Notes under the pieces: generated by a model
The model's input: the letters and a program-made list of their open reading frames with translations, nothing else
Told to the model about the DNA's origin: nothing
Database searches by the model: none
Program-made: the position numbers and the translations under genes
From: Dryomyza anilis
Lineage: Eukaryota > Arthropoda > Insecta > Diptera > Dryomyzidae
DNA: 64,000 nt
Assembly (NCBI GenBank): GCA_951804985.1
Contig: OX638132.1
Coordinates: 90,338,696-90,402,695 of the forward strand
Reading direction: 5' to 3'
Shown: in pieces, positions 47,755 to 58,805 of the stretch
Numbering within the stretch: position 1 is the stretch's first letter
Layout: the number at the start of each line of letters is the position of its first letter

Positions 47755-49016
47755 ACAAAAAAAAAAAAATTAGCAACATCCAGGATTCATCATATTGATG
47801 AATTAATCGTATTTTTCAAGTAATTCATTTTACATATTTTTTAACATATATGTATTTATGCTGATTTTATTTGTCTTGGTTTTTTTCTATTACATACAAT
47901 TTTTAAGTAATATGCTATCTAAATTTAAGGCCCTTTTCTATCACTTTAATAATATAATAATAGTTTGCCGCTTCAGGCCTGTATAGAACTTCGGCCGAGC
48001 TCTCTCACCATTTTGAGCTGTGCGTGTTATATTTGTACTCAAAGTGGTGGGACCTACATTTTATTGCCGAATCCGACGGCGGGAGAGAGCTTTTCATAGG
48101 CAAGGTTTTACTCTCGTAGGTTTGCCATTTACTGCCGAGAGGTAGCGCGGTATAGAAAAATGTTTCTATGAAAAGATGTTGTTAGCCCCAGTGCAGGCTT
48201 GAACCGGGGACCTTTCGGCTCGCAGTCTAACGCACTAACCACTGAGCTACATTTTTATATTTATTTATTATATTTACAGCTTTTTATTAATAAAAAGTTA
48301 TATTTATGAAAAATATATGTTTGAAAAAAAAAAATTTTCGAACATTTTGTCGTAAATTTTTTTTCTCCGCAATTTTTTTATCGTAATTTTTTTTCTCCGA
48401 AATTTTTTGACGTAATTTTTTTTTTGGAAATTTTTTTCGGAACAATTTTTTTGTCGTAATTTTTTTTCTCCGAAATTTTTTGTCGGAATTTTTTTTCGGA
48501 TAATTTTTTGTAAAATTTTTACAACACTTTTTTTTCGAATTATTTTATAAAAAAAACATTTTTTTTTGAAAAAATTTTAAAAAACAAAAAAAAAAAATTT
48601 AAAAATATGTATAAAAACAAAATTAAACAAAAAATTATTCGATTGAATCTGTTTTTCAAAAGTTTTTTTTTTTTAAAGAAAAAAATATTATTTTTTCGGC
48701 CAACATTTTTCTTTAAGTTTTTTTTTTTAATTTGTAAAAAAAATAATATCTATCAGTTAGTTTAAAAAAAAATATATATTTTTCTTATCAAGCACTATTT
48801 AACACAAAATAACATAAACCTTATATGAATTATAAATACAAAAAAATGTAAATTTTCTAAATTTTATGTTAAAGAACGCCATATTGAACATGAAAATCAA
48901 TATATTGCAATTCAAATAATGCAATCATCTTTCATTTGATGAATCTGGTAGTTGGTGAAAAAATTCATAATATTTATGAATAAACTCATCGTATTGAAGA
49001 TTTTTTTCAGTGAATG
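47755..49016. mobile_element. TGATGAA-type element, copy g, interrupted by a SINE
   Basis: The left part has AACATCCAGGATTCATC and ATATTGATGAATTAATCG. The middle has AGCTTTTTATTAATAAAAAG and long TTTTTTTCTCCGAAA-type low complexity. The right part has GATGAATCTGGTAGTTGGTG and TCGTATTGAAGATTTTTTTC. The SINE at 47950-48250 lies in the left half. Confidence 0.65.
47950..48250 (-). mobile_element. tRNA-derived SINE, copy 2 (5' end short)
   Basis: Near-identical to 8845-9155: AGAACTTCGGCCGAGCTCTC, AAAGTGGTGGGACC, GAGAGGTAGCGCGGTATAG. The B box GGTTCAAGCC is the complement of 48196-48205. The head stops at GTAGCTCAGTGG, lacking the outermost bases present in copy 1. No clear target duplication was found. 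Confidence 0.85.
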
Positions 49017-50092
49017 TCAGATGCTTGCCACAAACTACAGAAAATAGACAGCTTTTGATAAACTTTTTGACATAAGTAGTTGCAACAATCATACATTTCA
49101 AATATCCTATATGTTTATCTGAATAATTAACTCAACTACAATAGGGTTCATTTTGTAACTGTCATAACCGAAAATATGTATAATTACGACAAACATTTAA
49201 ATTGTTCCGACTACAAAATCCGATATTATAATTGGATGAATATTGCATCTTACTATTCAGTTGTAAAATATGATTGCAATAATAATAATAATAACAAGAA
49301 TATAATTATGTCTGCTGTAATGTTAATCTGACAATACATTAATTAGCTTTTTAATGTCTTAATAATTATCACATTTAATTATAGTAATTGATAAACACTT
49401 GTATCATTAATGCAATGTGTGAGTATTAGTATTAATTAATGAATACAACAAATAATATAGTCTTTATAAAGAGCATTCAATGTATCAGCCATCATGTGAA
49501 TTATAAGTTGTCTTTCGATTAATGCGATTATTACGATTCTATTTTAACTTTTGATTGAAAGACCTCACGCAAAATATATGCATACAAAGATATTTCATTA
49601 AATCAGATTGTTTTAAAAGACGTGCATTGCAGCCACCGTCGAAAGCAACAGCAGCATCATGGATTTCAGTGAAATTTTTAAATTATACACCCTGGCCAAA
49701 ATTATAAAAAAAATGTATATATATAAATACATTATTAAGGTACAAGTCAGTGCTTTCAAAGGCCGCTTTTACCTTTGGTTGTATTTATTATTTTGTACCC
49801 TAGCCGGCAGCTTGCAAAATTTAGGTTACATTCAATTCTTTTGTTGCCACACGGTGCACATAATCATCATCATCTACCATGCACATTAATTATGAAATGC
49901 ATTTCATTTTATCACATTTATTTTATTTTCTTGTATTTTGCTCATATTCAGCTGTTCGGAAAGTATATACAACGTTTGGAATTTTAATGCATATTCAATG
50001 ATTTTTTAACAAATTAACAAACAATTGAACATTAGCCTACAGTGTGTAATTGCGATACTAATGCAGTCTACAACATTTACAAGTGTAATATA
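49017..50092. other. Intergenic, no supported gene
   Basis: AT-rich to about 49600, then a slightly less AT-rich, repeat-free part (49620-50000, with GCAGCCACCGTCG and CCTAGCCGGCAGC). The 76-codon frame at 49659-49889 has hydrophobic runs but no supporting context. Confidence 0.4.
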
Positions 50093-50880
50093 CAGGGTTT
50101 TTCAAATGGGACGCTACAAAAGTAGAGCGACAGGGACAGAAAACGACGCCATGTTTCTTGCCGCTCTTTTGACATTTCTCTTCAGTAAGGTTTGCCATTT
50201 CATGATGGAAAGATATACGAGCCAATAACGAGTCGAAATTATTAAAATGTACTACCGAAATTCGGAGTCAGTGGCCTCAACGTTAAGAGCGCTACGTCCA
50301 ATTTATGGTCGTCATAATCGTCCTAGCAGATCAACAATTGAGCGTCTAGTGGAAAATTATGAATTCACAGGCACAGTACAAAATGTTCCCGTGCCAGTGA
50401 GACAAAGAAGTGCCCGTAGTGTCGAGAATATTGCTACCACTGAGGCTTCAGTTGAAGAAAGCCCAAATGTGTCACTCACACGTCGTTGTCAAGCGTTGGT
50501 CATCTCTGTGACGTCCTTGTGGCGAATTTTGCGAAAAGATCTTGGCCTACATCCTTACAAAATCAAATTGACGCAAGAACTGAAGCCGCTTGACCACCAG
50601 AAGCGTCGTATGTTCGTGAATTGGGCTGAGCAAAAACTTGAAAATGATTCGGATTTTCATCGAAAAATCATCTTCAGCGATGAGGCTCATTTCTGGCTGA
50701 ATAGCTTCGTCAATAAACAAAATATGCGTTATTGGTCAGACAGCAATCCACACATCATTGCATCCCGAAAAAATTACGGGTTGGTGCGGTTTATGGGCCG
50801 GCGGCGTCATTGGGCCGTACTTCTTCCGTGATGATCAAGACCGGCACGTTGGGAATCGCTACCGTTCAATGATAACCGAA
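50093..50880 (+). pseudogene. Truncated Tc1/mariner-superfamily transposase, left end present
   Basis: The element starts after TA with CAGGGTTTTTCAAATGGGAC. The reading frame opens at about 50205 (MERYTSQ), meets an in-frame TAA at 50226, and continues RVEIIKMYYRNSESVASTLR, an N-terminal helix-turn-helix, then LVENYEFTGTV, SVTSLWRILRKDLGLHPYK and the first catalytic Asp in IIFSDEAHFWLN. From about 50755 a frameshift changes the frame (GLVRFMGRRRHWAV), and homology ends by about 50880. The catalytic second and third acidic residues and the right inverted repeat are gone. Known: this protein type is a common insect mariner-like family. It is inactive. Confidence 0.85.
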
Positions 50881-51440
50881 AAATAACAGAAAAAAATATT
50901 TAAAAAATTAAGCGAAAAGAAAAGTTCGAAAAGAAATTTTTGAAATTTTTATTTGTCGAACAAAAACATTTTTGCCGAAAAAAAAAATTTTTTTTTTTCA
51001 ATATAAAAATAATTTTCAAAACATTTTATCTTTTAAATATAATTTTATAACTTTTTTTTAATTAAAAGTTTTGAATGAAATTTGGTTTGAAGCGTTCTTC
51101 AATATGAAGGACATATATTTCCTATATTTTAGTTCATTAATATGATGAAACGTATTCTTCATCATATTGAAGTCATTAATATTATGAATAGTTCTTCCAT
51201 GCAATGAATCATAATTTGAAGAACGGAATACATCAAAATGATGTATCCTTATTTCTGTGTATGAACAATATTTAATGCAATGAATTTAAATCGTAATATT
51301 GATGAATATAATCATAATATATCTGAATTTGTTCATAATATTTATGAATATAATATTCAATATGATGTTTTTGGTACATTAATATGATGAAACGTATTCC
51401 AAGCGTTCATCATATTTATGATCGAATTCATAACATTGAT
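50881..51440. mobile_element. TGATGAA-type element, reverse-oriented partial copy
   Basis: 51058-51260 reads AAATTTGGTTTGAAGCG, TTCTTCAATATGAAGGAC, ATGATGAAACGTATTCTTC, GAAGAACGGAATACATC and TTATTTCTGTG, the reverse complement of the left third of copies c and d. Bases 51270-51440 hold more of the same motifs (AATATTGATGAATATAATC). Bases 50881-51057 are A/T low complexity. Confidence 0.65.
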
Positions 51441-52494
51441 TTCCCAAGTTGTTGAATTACGTAACCAAATTTAGCCTATTAGTGAAGAATGATCATGTGC
51501 TGAGCATGTAATTGATAGGGATATAATAAGTTACAAATACAATGATCAGTTCCCGATCATGAATTCAACTAGAGATTTATCGGATTTCTGGAATTTTTCG
51601 ATTCAAATAATGACTTTCGTGCTTTTTAGCAAAAACTGGTCGAAATAGAGTTTCCCGTGTATCAATAAAATTGTTTTCATCCTTTTAGATTTAAGTTCTT
51701 GATATATAATTTAAAAATATTAATAATTTCTATTTTTCCATTTTATTTTCATTTTAAACGATTTCTAAAGAATTCAAAATTCGTTCCAATTACCACTGCC
51801 AGCTCTAATCTGCTAAAGCATTCGATAAATCTAGAAAATGAATGCTATTTAAGAAAGTTCCGAAATAAATTAAACCGCACGCGGTGGCGGCAACGGGGGC
51901 TTCGCCAGGCGTGCCAACGGACAACCGACAACAACAGGTGTGGCCGATGCGACGATTAGACAGACAGTTATACCGACCGGCCGTCCGGCAGGTGAACATG
52001 CGTGAGTGTCTTTGTGCGAGTGTCTGAATTAATGGCGAACAACGTAAAATAATTTTCAAATTTCGAACACATGCTGGCACTTAGTTATGTAGGTATTTTG
52101 ACTGGAAATCTAATTTAGACTAAAATTTGTAGAATTTTGCGCACTCCAAATGAGAGCAGTCGCCAAACGCATGCGCATTACTTTGTGCAAAATTCAAATT
52201 CAGGTCGACTACTTTTGGAGAATTTCAAGTATTTACAGCACCAGTTGAACTTTTATTTGTGGCTTTTTATTTGGAAAATAAGTCGAACTGAGGCCAAGAA
52301 CAAAAGTAGGTTATGTTACTCAGAGTTGTTGTTTAAGCGTTTTTTTTTTGTTTTCTGTAGCGGTGCTTATTACAATAATGATGCACAAAAATGTTAAACA
52401 ATCAATGTATTTCTCAAGGATTGAAACCGAAACGTATAACGATTTCAATACAAAAAAAAAGTAGAATAATAAATAATAATAAATAATAATAAAA
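51441..52494. other. Intergenic with a GC-richer island
   Basis: 51480-51580 contains GATCATGTGCTGAGCATG and TTCCCGATCATGAATTCAAC, a remnant of the CCCTAG MITE. 51880-52020 is GC-rich (GGTGGCGGCAACGGGGGC; CCGACCGGCCGTCCGGCAGG). Open frames on both strands there have no recognised homology. 52140-52400 is unremarkable. Confidence 0.4.
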
Positions 52495-52705
52495 TTTGGT
52501 TTGATGAACATTTTTCATCAATATGATGTACATATATGTGGTATTTTATGTATTTCTTCATTAATATGATGAAACGTATTTTTCACATACAATTCATCAT
52601 ATTAAGGAACACTTTTTCGGTCATTCATCAATTTGATAATGAATTCATAACATTGATGTTTTGTAGTTATCAATACTATGAATAGTTCTTTAATACAATG
52701 AATTA
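52495..52705. mobile_element. TGATGAA-type element, reverse-oriented fragment
   Basis: TTTTCATCAATATGATGTAC, ATGATGAAACGTATTTTTC, TTCATCATATTAAGGAACAC and TGAATAGTTCTTTAATACAA are the reverse complement of the left part of copies b and e. Confidence 0.65.
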
Positions 52706-53273
52706 ACGTTTGAGCAAATAACTGAATTATTTTACTCATACAAGAACTAAATTTTAATTCTAATTTAAGAAAAGAAGCCTAAATTATCCGTTTACCGTTT
52801 ATATCGGTTTATTTATAAATTTTGTTATAACGGTTTCGGTTTCTGTTTGAAAAATTAAACGGTTTTAAACCCATTGCGTTCCAGTTTTTTTTCCACTAAA
52901 TCACATCAATCGTCTGGAAACCGCCTGAAAGTGCGTAAGTGCTTTCGAATAATTGCTTGTTTTCAGAAATCGCATCAAAAATATAAATGAAGAAAAATTG
53001 TTAATTGAACGTCAACTTATTGCAAACACACTGCGGTGAAAGCGATTTTTTTTCATACGCCGCTGTTGCCGCCCCTTGAAACGCATTGCGTGGACATGTT
53101 TTGAGCGACGGTGGCTGCATCTGTAGACTGTGATAATAGTTGCCGGCTTTGGTTGCCGGCATGCAATTTGACTTTTGACATGAAATTAATTGAAACGACG
53201 AGGGAAATTTGAAAAATGTTTTCAATTGCAATTTGAAGATTGAGAAGAATCAATGAGAATAAAATATCAAATG
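52706..53273. other. Intergenic, GC-richer block at 53.0-53.2 kb
   Basis: Bases 53030-53190 (CGCTGTTGCCGCCCC; GAGCGACGGTGGCTGC; GTTGCCGGCTTTGGTTGCCG) are non-repetitive and less AT-rich. There is no exon-like reading on either strand. Confidence 0.4.
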
Positions 53274-53360
53274 TAGGGCTGTGGCATTAATCAAATTGTT
53301 TGATTAATCAATTTCTGATTATTTGATTAATCAAGATTTTCGATTAATCGCATAGCCCTA
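53274..53360. mobile_element. 87-bp hairpin with hAT-like ends and ATTAATC sites
   Basis: TAGGGCTGTGGCATTAATC at 53274 faces GATTAATCGCATAGCCCTA ending 53360. The interior is four TTGATTAATCAA-type palindromes. The TAGGGCTGTG-type terminus resembles hAT-derived MITEs; the class is inferred from that alone. Confidence 0.5.
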
Positions 53361-53779
53361 ATCAAAAACATAATAATTATAATATTTTTTATTGAAAATA
53401 AAATATTAAAATAAAAAAAAACTGAAATAATAACAAGTCTAAGTCAGGTCACATTAAGTCATATTTTAAGTAATACTTTTTTTATGTTAAAATAAAGAAC
53501 AAATATTAAAAAGTGAAATTAAGTTTAAAAATTAAACGAAACTATTCTCAATTTGTTTTCAATTTATTCACATTGGTTTTGAAATCGTACATTTGTGAAA
53601 TGCCCCTGAAGGTATGCAGCATTTCTGCGTTAAACTGAAACTTTGTGTTCGATGTCACCCTGCTCGTCCTATAATTCGTAGACTCTTTTTGCAGGGACAA
53701 CGTTTTATGAAACACACATAAAGAGCAATCGAATGTTGGTAGATGCTGGCCATCAATAAAATAGATTATTGGATTTAGC
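53361..53779. other. Intergenic, no gene
   Basis: AT-rich to 53560, then mixed. CCTATAATTCGTAGACTC at about 53669 echoes TCTATAATTCGTAGACTG at 42030 in the CACTCAAA element. The - strand open frame at 53548-53781 is unrecognised. Confidence 0.4.
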
Positions 53780-54325
53780 AATATACAAGCATTTTTAATT
53801 TAAACAGTTTTTAACGAAAACTGTGTTGGTAGGGCATATTTGTAAAATGAGAACCGATACGAAAAAGTTTGTAATGAACTATGTACTACAATCATTAGCT
53901 ATGAACTATGTACTACAAACCATAAAACACTTTCTTCTTTATCATTAAATCCAAATGCTAAAAAAATAGTCTAATAAAAACAATTTTTTTCGAGTTTAGC
54001 TTCAAATATCTTAAAAACCTAGCGGAATAATAGTATTTGTCGGTATATTGTAATTAATCTTGACAATTGAAAGAAAATTTACAGTTTTTCGGAAAACTAG
54101 TTTTGTAAGGGACTGTTTTTTTTAAATCTCAAAAGTGTATAAAAAGGGCCTAAAATATCGATACGTTACGTAATAGAAAAAAAACTGAGTATGCAGTCAA
54201 AATCAGCACCAGCAAATTATATAGAATTGATGTATGGGATGTCAATGATAAAAATCGTTATGGGTAGTGTAAACTTTGTATGTAAAACATGGAAAATGCT
54301 AAGAATGTTGAAAATGCTATGTATA
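53780..54325. repeat. Dispersed repeat A, copy 3
   Basis: ATATACAAGCATTTTTAATT, TTAAACAGTTTTTAACG, GGTATATTGTAATTAATC, GTTTTTCGGAAAACTAG and ATTGATGTATGGGATGTCAA follow the order in copy 1 (9246-10410). The mariner at 54326 begins right after. Confidence 0.6.
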
Positions 54326-55559
54326 AGGACTGCGTCGAATAAAATTGTCCGCTACAAAAATGAAAAAATCTAGTAATCGAATTTTTATAGAATAAAATAT
54401 TTTATTTTGCAAATTATTTTTAGATTTAAAAAAAAATATAAAAACCCAGAAATTAATATTTTTTTTAATAAAAAGTTTTAATTTTTCCGGAACCCCTTCC
54501 ATTAATGTTGTAATGGTAGTGTCCGACACCCTCACAGCTGCTGAAGACCACTTTCTTTTAAAGTCTTGAAGGTCTTTGGCCACTTTTTTGTTGTCTTCAT
54601 CTCCCTTTTTACTAAAGCCCAGTATCTCTCAATCGGCCTGAGTTCTGGACAGTTTGGTGGATTGGCTTCTCTAGGCACCAAAATTACTGAATTTTGTTGG
54701 ATCCACTCTAAGGCCGTTTTGCTGTAGTGACATGAATCTCTTTTGCAAGCATTCGTTCACATATATTTCGCTATTAATTGTACCCGATGTCACGAATGAG
54801 CTGCTCCTTTTTCCACAACTGCAAATTGCCTGCCAAACAAGGAATTTCTTTGGGAATTTTTTCATTTTTTTTTTGATTTGAATTTTTCAGCGACATTTCC
54901 TCGAGAATAGGCTGTATAAAATTCCTGCCCAGGTAGCTGAGAAAAGTCCTCTAAAACATAAGTTTCGTCGTCCATTATGCAGCAATCGAATTTTTTAAAA
55001 AAATCTTGGTTCAGCTTTTTAGCTCGTTGTTTTGCGGTTTCATTCTTGACGTCATTTCTATCCGGACCTTTTTGGACCTTGTACGTCTTCAGCCCAGCCT
55101 CTTTCTTAGTCCTGCGCACGAAAGATTCTGAGCAATCCGCCTTTCTCGCCAATTTCCTTCCGGGTATGCTTGGATCTTTCTTTAAAATATTCACAACTTC
55201 GACTTTTCACGATCATGTGGGTCTTTTTTTTTTAAAGAACCTTTCTTCCGATCAATACTCAGGTCTTCCTTAAAGCGGTTGATAACGCTAGAAATGGTCT
55301 TAGGGTTAGCCCCTACCTCCTTGGCAATTTTTTTGAAAGACCAACTATGTTGTTTTTGAAAAATTTTAATTATATTTTCTCGCACTTCCACTTCGTTTGC
55401 CATTTTCGCGTTAAATAAATTTTGTATTGACTATAACTGACACAAATTATTTTCTGCCATTTCATTCAGAGCTACTATGATCATTTTTTTTTAATTTGAA
55501 TCTTGCAATAGCACATTATGGGAAGATATGTAATGGACAATTTTATTCGACGCAGTCCT
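54326..55559 (-). mobile_element. Tc1/mariner-like transposon with perfect 25-bp inverted repeats
   Basis: AGGACTGCGTCGAATAAAAT begins the left end (54326-54350), and its exact complement ends the right end (55535-55559). Both ends are flanked by TA (54324-54325 and 55560-55561), the superfamily's target duplication. Length is 1234 bp. The transposase gene inside runs on the - strand and is broken (next entry). Identical termini suggest fairly recent movement, possibly driven by a transposase made elsewhere. Confidence 0.92.
54495..55403 (-). pseudogene. Broken mariner-like transposase
   Basis: Starts MANEVEVRENIIKIFQ with a helix-turn-helix (WSFKKIAKEVGANPKTIS), shifts frame near 55195 into NILKKDPSIPGRKLARKADC and on to the first catalytic site CIMDDETYVLEDFSQLPG, shifts again near 54865 into FPKKFLVWQAICSCGK, and reaches YVNECLQKRFMSLQQ. 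The segment that should carry the second catalytic Asp is missing. The frame picks up at TALEWIQQNS and NPPNCPELRPIERYWALVK, which holds the third acidic residue, with another shift before AKDLQDFKRKW. At least three frameshifts plus an internal deletion make it inactive. Confidence 0.88.
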
Positions 55560-56790
55560 TACAGAGCATGCATTTTTCAAAATACCAGCAAAAAATAAAC
55601 ACAATCTAAAAACTGACAAATTAGATTATATTTTAATGGACCACTCTTTATGCAATACCATGTTTTGCCCAGCCTAATAACCACCACCAATATATTTCTT
55701 TCCACTTTTTTTTACACTTTCACTTATAGGTAATTTCCGAACGCAGTTCAATACTGTGTGAGCAGCGAGCGCATTCACGATTTGGTATTTTGTAGTTCCG
55801 ATAATTTGCCATGATCACAAATTATCTAATTCGCTCCACATGCGCGTTCACGATCATCAAGCAACAATGCTAGCTGCTGATCAATATCGACCATAAACAT
55901 ATGTAGCATGGTCACAGATATCTATTCGCTTACGTAAGCATCAAAATATAGTGAAAAAATAAAAAATATTCAAAAGTAATTAAATATTAACAGACCAAGC
56001 AGCACAATATTTTCTTGCTAGATTATATAATTTATTCATATGTGGTGGTGGTCGTTTCGGTGAAACAAATCCGCATGATCAGCAGCTGAACCTACAACGA
56101 TCGATGCTGCAAGTAAGTTTATCGATCAAAGTGATCCAGCAACTTTCTTTTGAAAGAGAAAGGGTTTCGGTAACAGTTGTTTCCGCTTTATCATCATTTC
56201 GATTTATATTTCATTTTTATTTCATTTTTTTTTTTTTTTTTTTTTGATTTCTTAACATCGAATCGTCGACACTTGTTTATATCGGCATTCTTTGGCATCT
56301 GAGATGATGCCACACGAGGTTTATTTTTATTAAACGATGTTGTTTAAAGGCAATCAAAAAAAGTTTTTTTTTTTTGTTTTTTTTGGGACACTTGACTTTT
56401 TGTTTTGTCTGTTACTTTTTGCAACACTTTCCTTCATTCTACTTTATGCGAGATTTACGACATAGGGCGTGGTATGCTTTAAACTGGTTACAACTTTAGC
56501 ATAAATTATGTTTGAAATTTTTTAATTTTGGTATTGTGATCTTTGATAAAGTGAAATTTTCTTTTATTCTTAGCTGTTTTTTTTTATGGAGTTTCCGTTT
56601 TATGTGCAATAAATTCATTTAACAGAAATCTGTTAATTTGATAAAATTAATTAATAGGCGGGTTGAGCAATTTCGGAAACTGCAGCAAAACTTTCTTTTA
56701 TATTATATCGATCCGCCCATTCCATAACATGATAAGTCTAAAAAATGAGTAGTTTTTTGCAATTATCATGGGTTTCTTAAAAATAACCTT
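55560..56790. other. Intergenic, no supported gene
   Basis: Bases 55680-56170 are less AT-rich and repeat-free, with GATCA/TGATC motifs (e.g. GCTGCTGATCAATATCGACC, GATCAGCAGCTGAACC). Bases 56210-56240 and 56360 are poly-T. Nothing else was seen. Confidence 0.4.
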
Positions 56791-56960
56791 TTTAAAAATA
56801 GTAGTATTTTTACTACTATTTTATTTTTGCAATATTTTTTTTTAAAACGCTAAAAAAATTTTTTAAGCTAAAAATTGTTTAAATATAAGAATTTAAAGCT
56901 TTTTAAAAATAGTAGTATTTCTACTACTATTTTATAATTGCAATTTTTAACAAAAAAAAA
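56791..56960. repeat. Two copies of an AATAGTAGTA hairpin, about 113 bp apart
   Basis: AAAATAGTAGTATTTTTACT then ACTATTTT at about 56795-56822, and AAAATAGTAGTATTTCTACT then ACTATTTT at about 56908-56935. Each is a self-complementary stem followed by ATTGCAAT/TTTGCAAT and A/T runs, so the unit is a small tandem duplication. Confidence 0.7.
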
Positions 56961-58027
56961 CGTTCAATTAAGCTTTAAATTGCATAAAATTAACATTATA
57001 AGGGTTTTTTTTGCTGTATAACTTAAAATTGTTATAGTGTATTTATTAAAAATCACAAATTGCTCAGAATATTGCAAAATTTAAATTATTTCTAACTTAA
57101 AAGTTGTGTAGTTTGTCGAATACCATATAGATTGCAAATTTCAAAAGTTTGATTTATGCTAATAACATTTTTGATTTTAACTTCACCAACATTTCACAGG
57201 AATTATATTGTTATATACTGAATCCAAAATGAAAATATGACCTACCCTATATAAAAATAATACAATGCCACTGAGTCGTTATTAAAATAATGTGGCAGGG
57301 TCCATAACAAATTCAAAGTCACAAAACACACTAACGCCTCACATTCCAAAACTTTTTCACATCAATAAAGCAATTTTGAATAAAAGTCCAACTAATAATA
57401 TTCAATAATATATTCAAATCACTAAAGAAATTCTTTATACAAAAGCTTTAAACAGCATTTAAAAAAAACCTGCATAATAATCAAAGCATCCGATCAATTT
57501 TTATGACAATTTCAAATGTAGCTATTAAAAAAAAATCTGGACACAAAGATGAGCTCGTTAAAAAGGGAAATTTTTGATACAAATTCCATGCGTAACTGTC
57601 TTCTATAGTCATAACCATCCGCACAACCATTTAGGCATCTTGCGATCTGCTGGTATGAAAAACCTCGTGGTAACACGCCAAACCTAGTTCACAACACGTT
57701 TCAGTACAAACAAAAAAATGTATATAACAAAAATAATTCGTTAATAAAAAAATAAAAATAAATGACAAAGACGACGTCGACGACGATGAAGCAGAAGAAT
57801 ATGTTGACAATAAAGATGACCAAACTTTCCCTTTTTTCTTAATTTAATTTTTATAAAGCACTATAAAAAATCTTTTGATTAGGTATTTTTGTTAAAACAA
57901 CATAATGAATATTTGAATTTATTTGATTAAACCGTTTGAATGGTATTTTTTTGGTATTCTTACAGTTTCGTTAAAATTACTTGAATTCCATTCCTCAGCA
58001 TTAGATAGTTGTAGTCTTTTGTTGGTT
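56961..58027. other. Intergenic, AT-rich, no gene
   Basis: Bases 57590-57690 and 57760-57800 (GACGACGTCGACGACGATG) are less AT-rich. No exon or repeat unit is supported. Confidence 0.4.
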
Positions 58028-58336
58028 CACACCGAAAAATTTTTTTTCGGCATGAGGTTGGAAGAATGGAAAATTTTATTGCACCAACTAACTTCATTCG
58101 GTTAAATCGAATTTTCTACAAATTGGTTGGCGGAACTGCCTTTTTAGCCTATACACTTGAAATATTAGTAAATACACACTCCTAATGATCCTAAATCTGT
58201 ACTACTTAAATAGTTCTAAAACAGTTCGAAATTGGTTGTAGTACAAACTACAACTCTCTTAGTTTTAACAATAACAACCGACTAAGTGGTTGAGAAAACC
58301 GAATATGTTGGTTGGCGCAACGAATATCTAAATAAA
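58028..58336. mobile_element. MITE family 1, copy B
   Basis: CACACCGAAAAATTTTTTTT, GGCATGAGGTTGGAAGAATG, CCAACTAACTTCATTCGG, ACACTTGAAATATTAGTAAA and AACAACCGACTAAGTGG follow the same order as 9571-9891. The right terminus has lost the CTGTGT end. Confidence 0.72.
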
Positions 58337-58481
58337 GGTTCCATGAAATGCTTAATAGTACGACAAGTGGTTGTATAGTTCATGTATTAATCGTTTCTTC
58401 ATATAAATTTAAATGTTTTCTAATGAATTTGATAGTAATTGAAAAATTCAGTACAATTAATTTAATAATTTCAATACTATT
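58337..58481. other. AT-rich spacer
   Basis: No feature seen. The open frame at 58348-58539 runs into the next tandem duplication. Confidence 0.3.
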
Positions 58482-58805
58482 GTATGTTTCACAATGCAAA
58501 CTATTAATATTGCAAGAAATACTGTTAAGTTTGCAGTAAGTATATCAGCAATTATTTTAAAATGTAGTCAAATATTTTTAAATATTCCAATAATAATATT
58601 TATTAATAGTATAAATACTATTGTTTTAATGTGTTTTCTCACATTGTATGTTTTATAATGATAACTATTAATATTGCAAGAAATACTGTTTAGTTTTTGG
58701 TCAGTATATGTATCAGCTATTATTTGTCTCATGTAGTCTCATTGTTTCAATATTCCAATAATAGTATTTACTAATGGTATAAATACTATTGTTTTAATGT
58801 GTTTT
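58482..58805. repeat. Tandem duplication, period about 165 bp
   Basis: TTGTATGTTTCACAATGCAA (58482) recurs as TTGTATGTTTTATAATGATA (about 58647). Both are followed by CTATTAATATTGCAAGAAAT, ATATTCCAATAATA and TATAAATACTATTGTTTTAA, and both end in GTGTTTTCTC. Confidence 0.8.
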
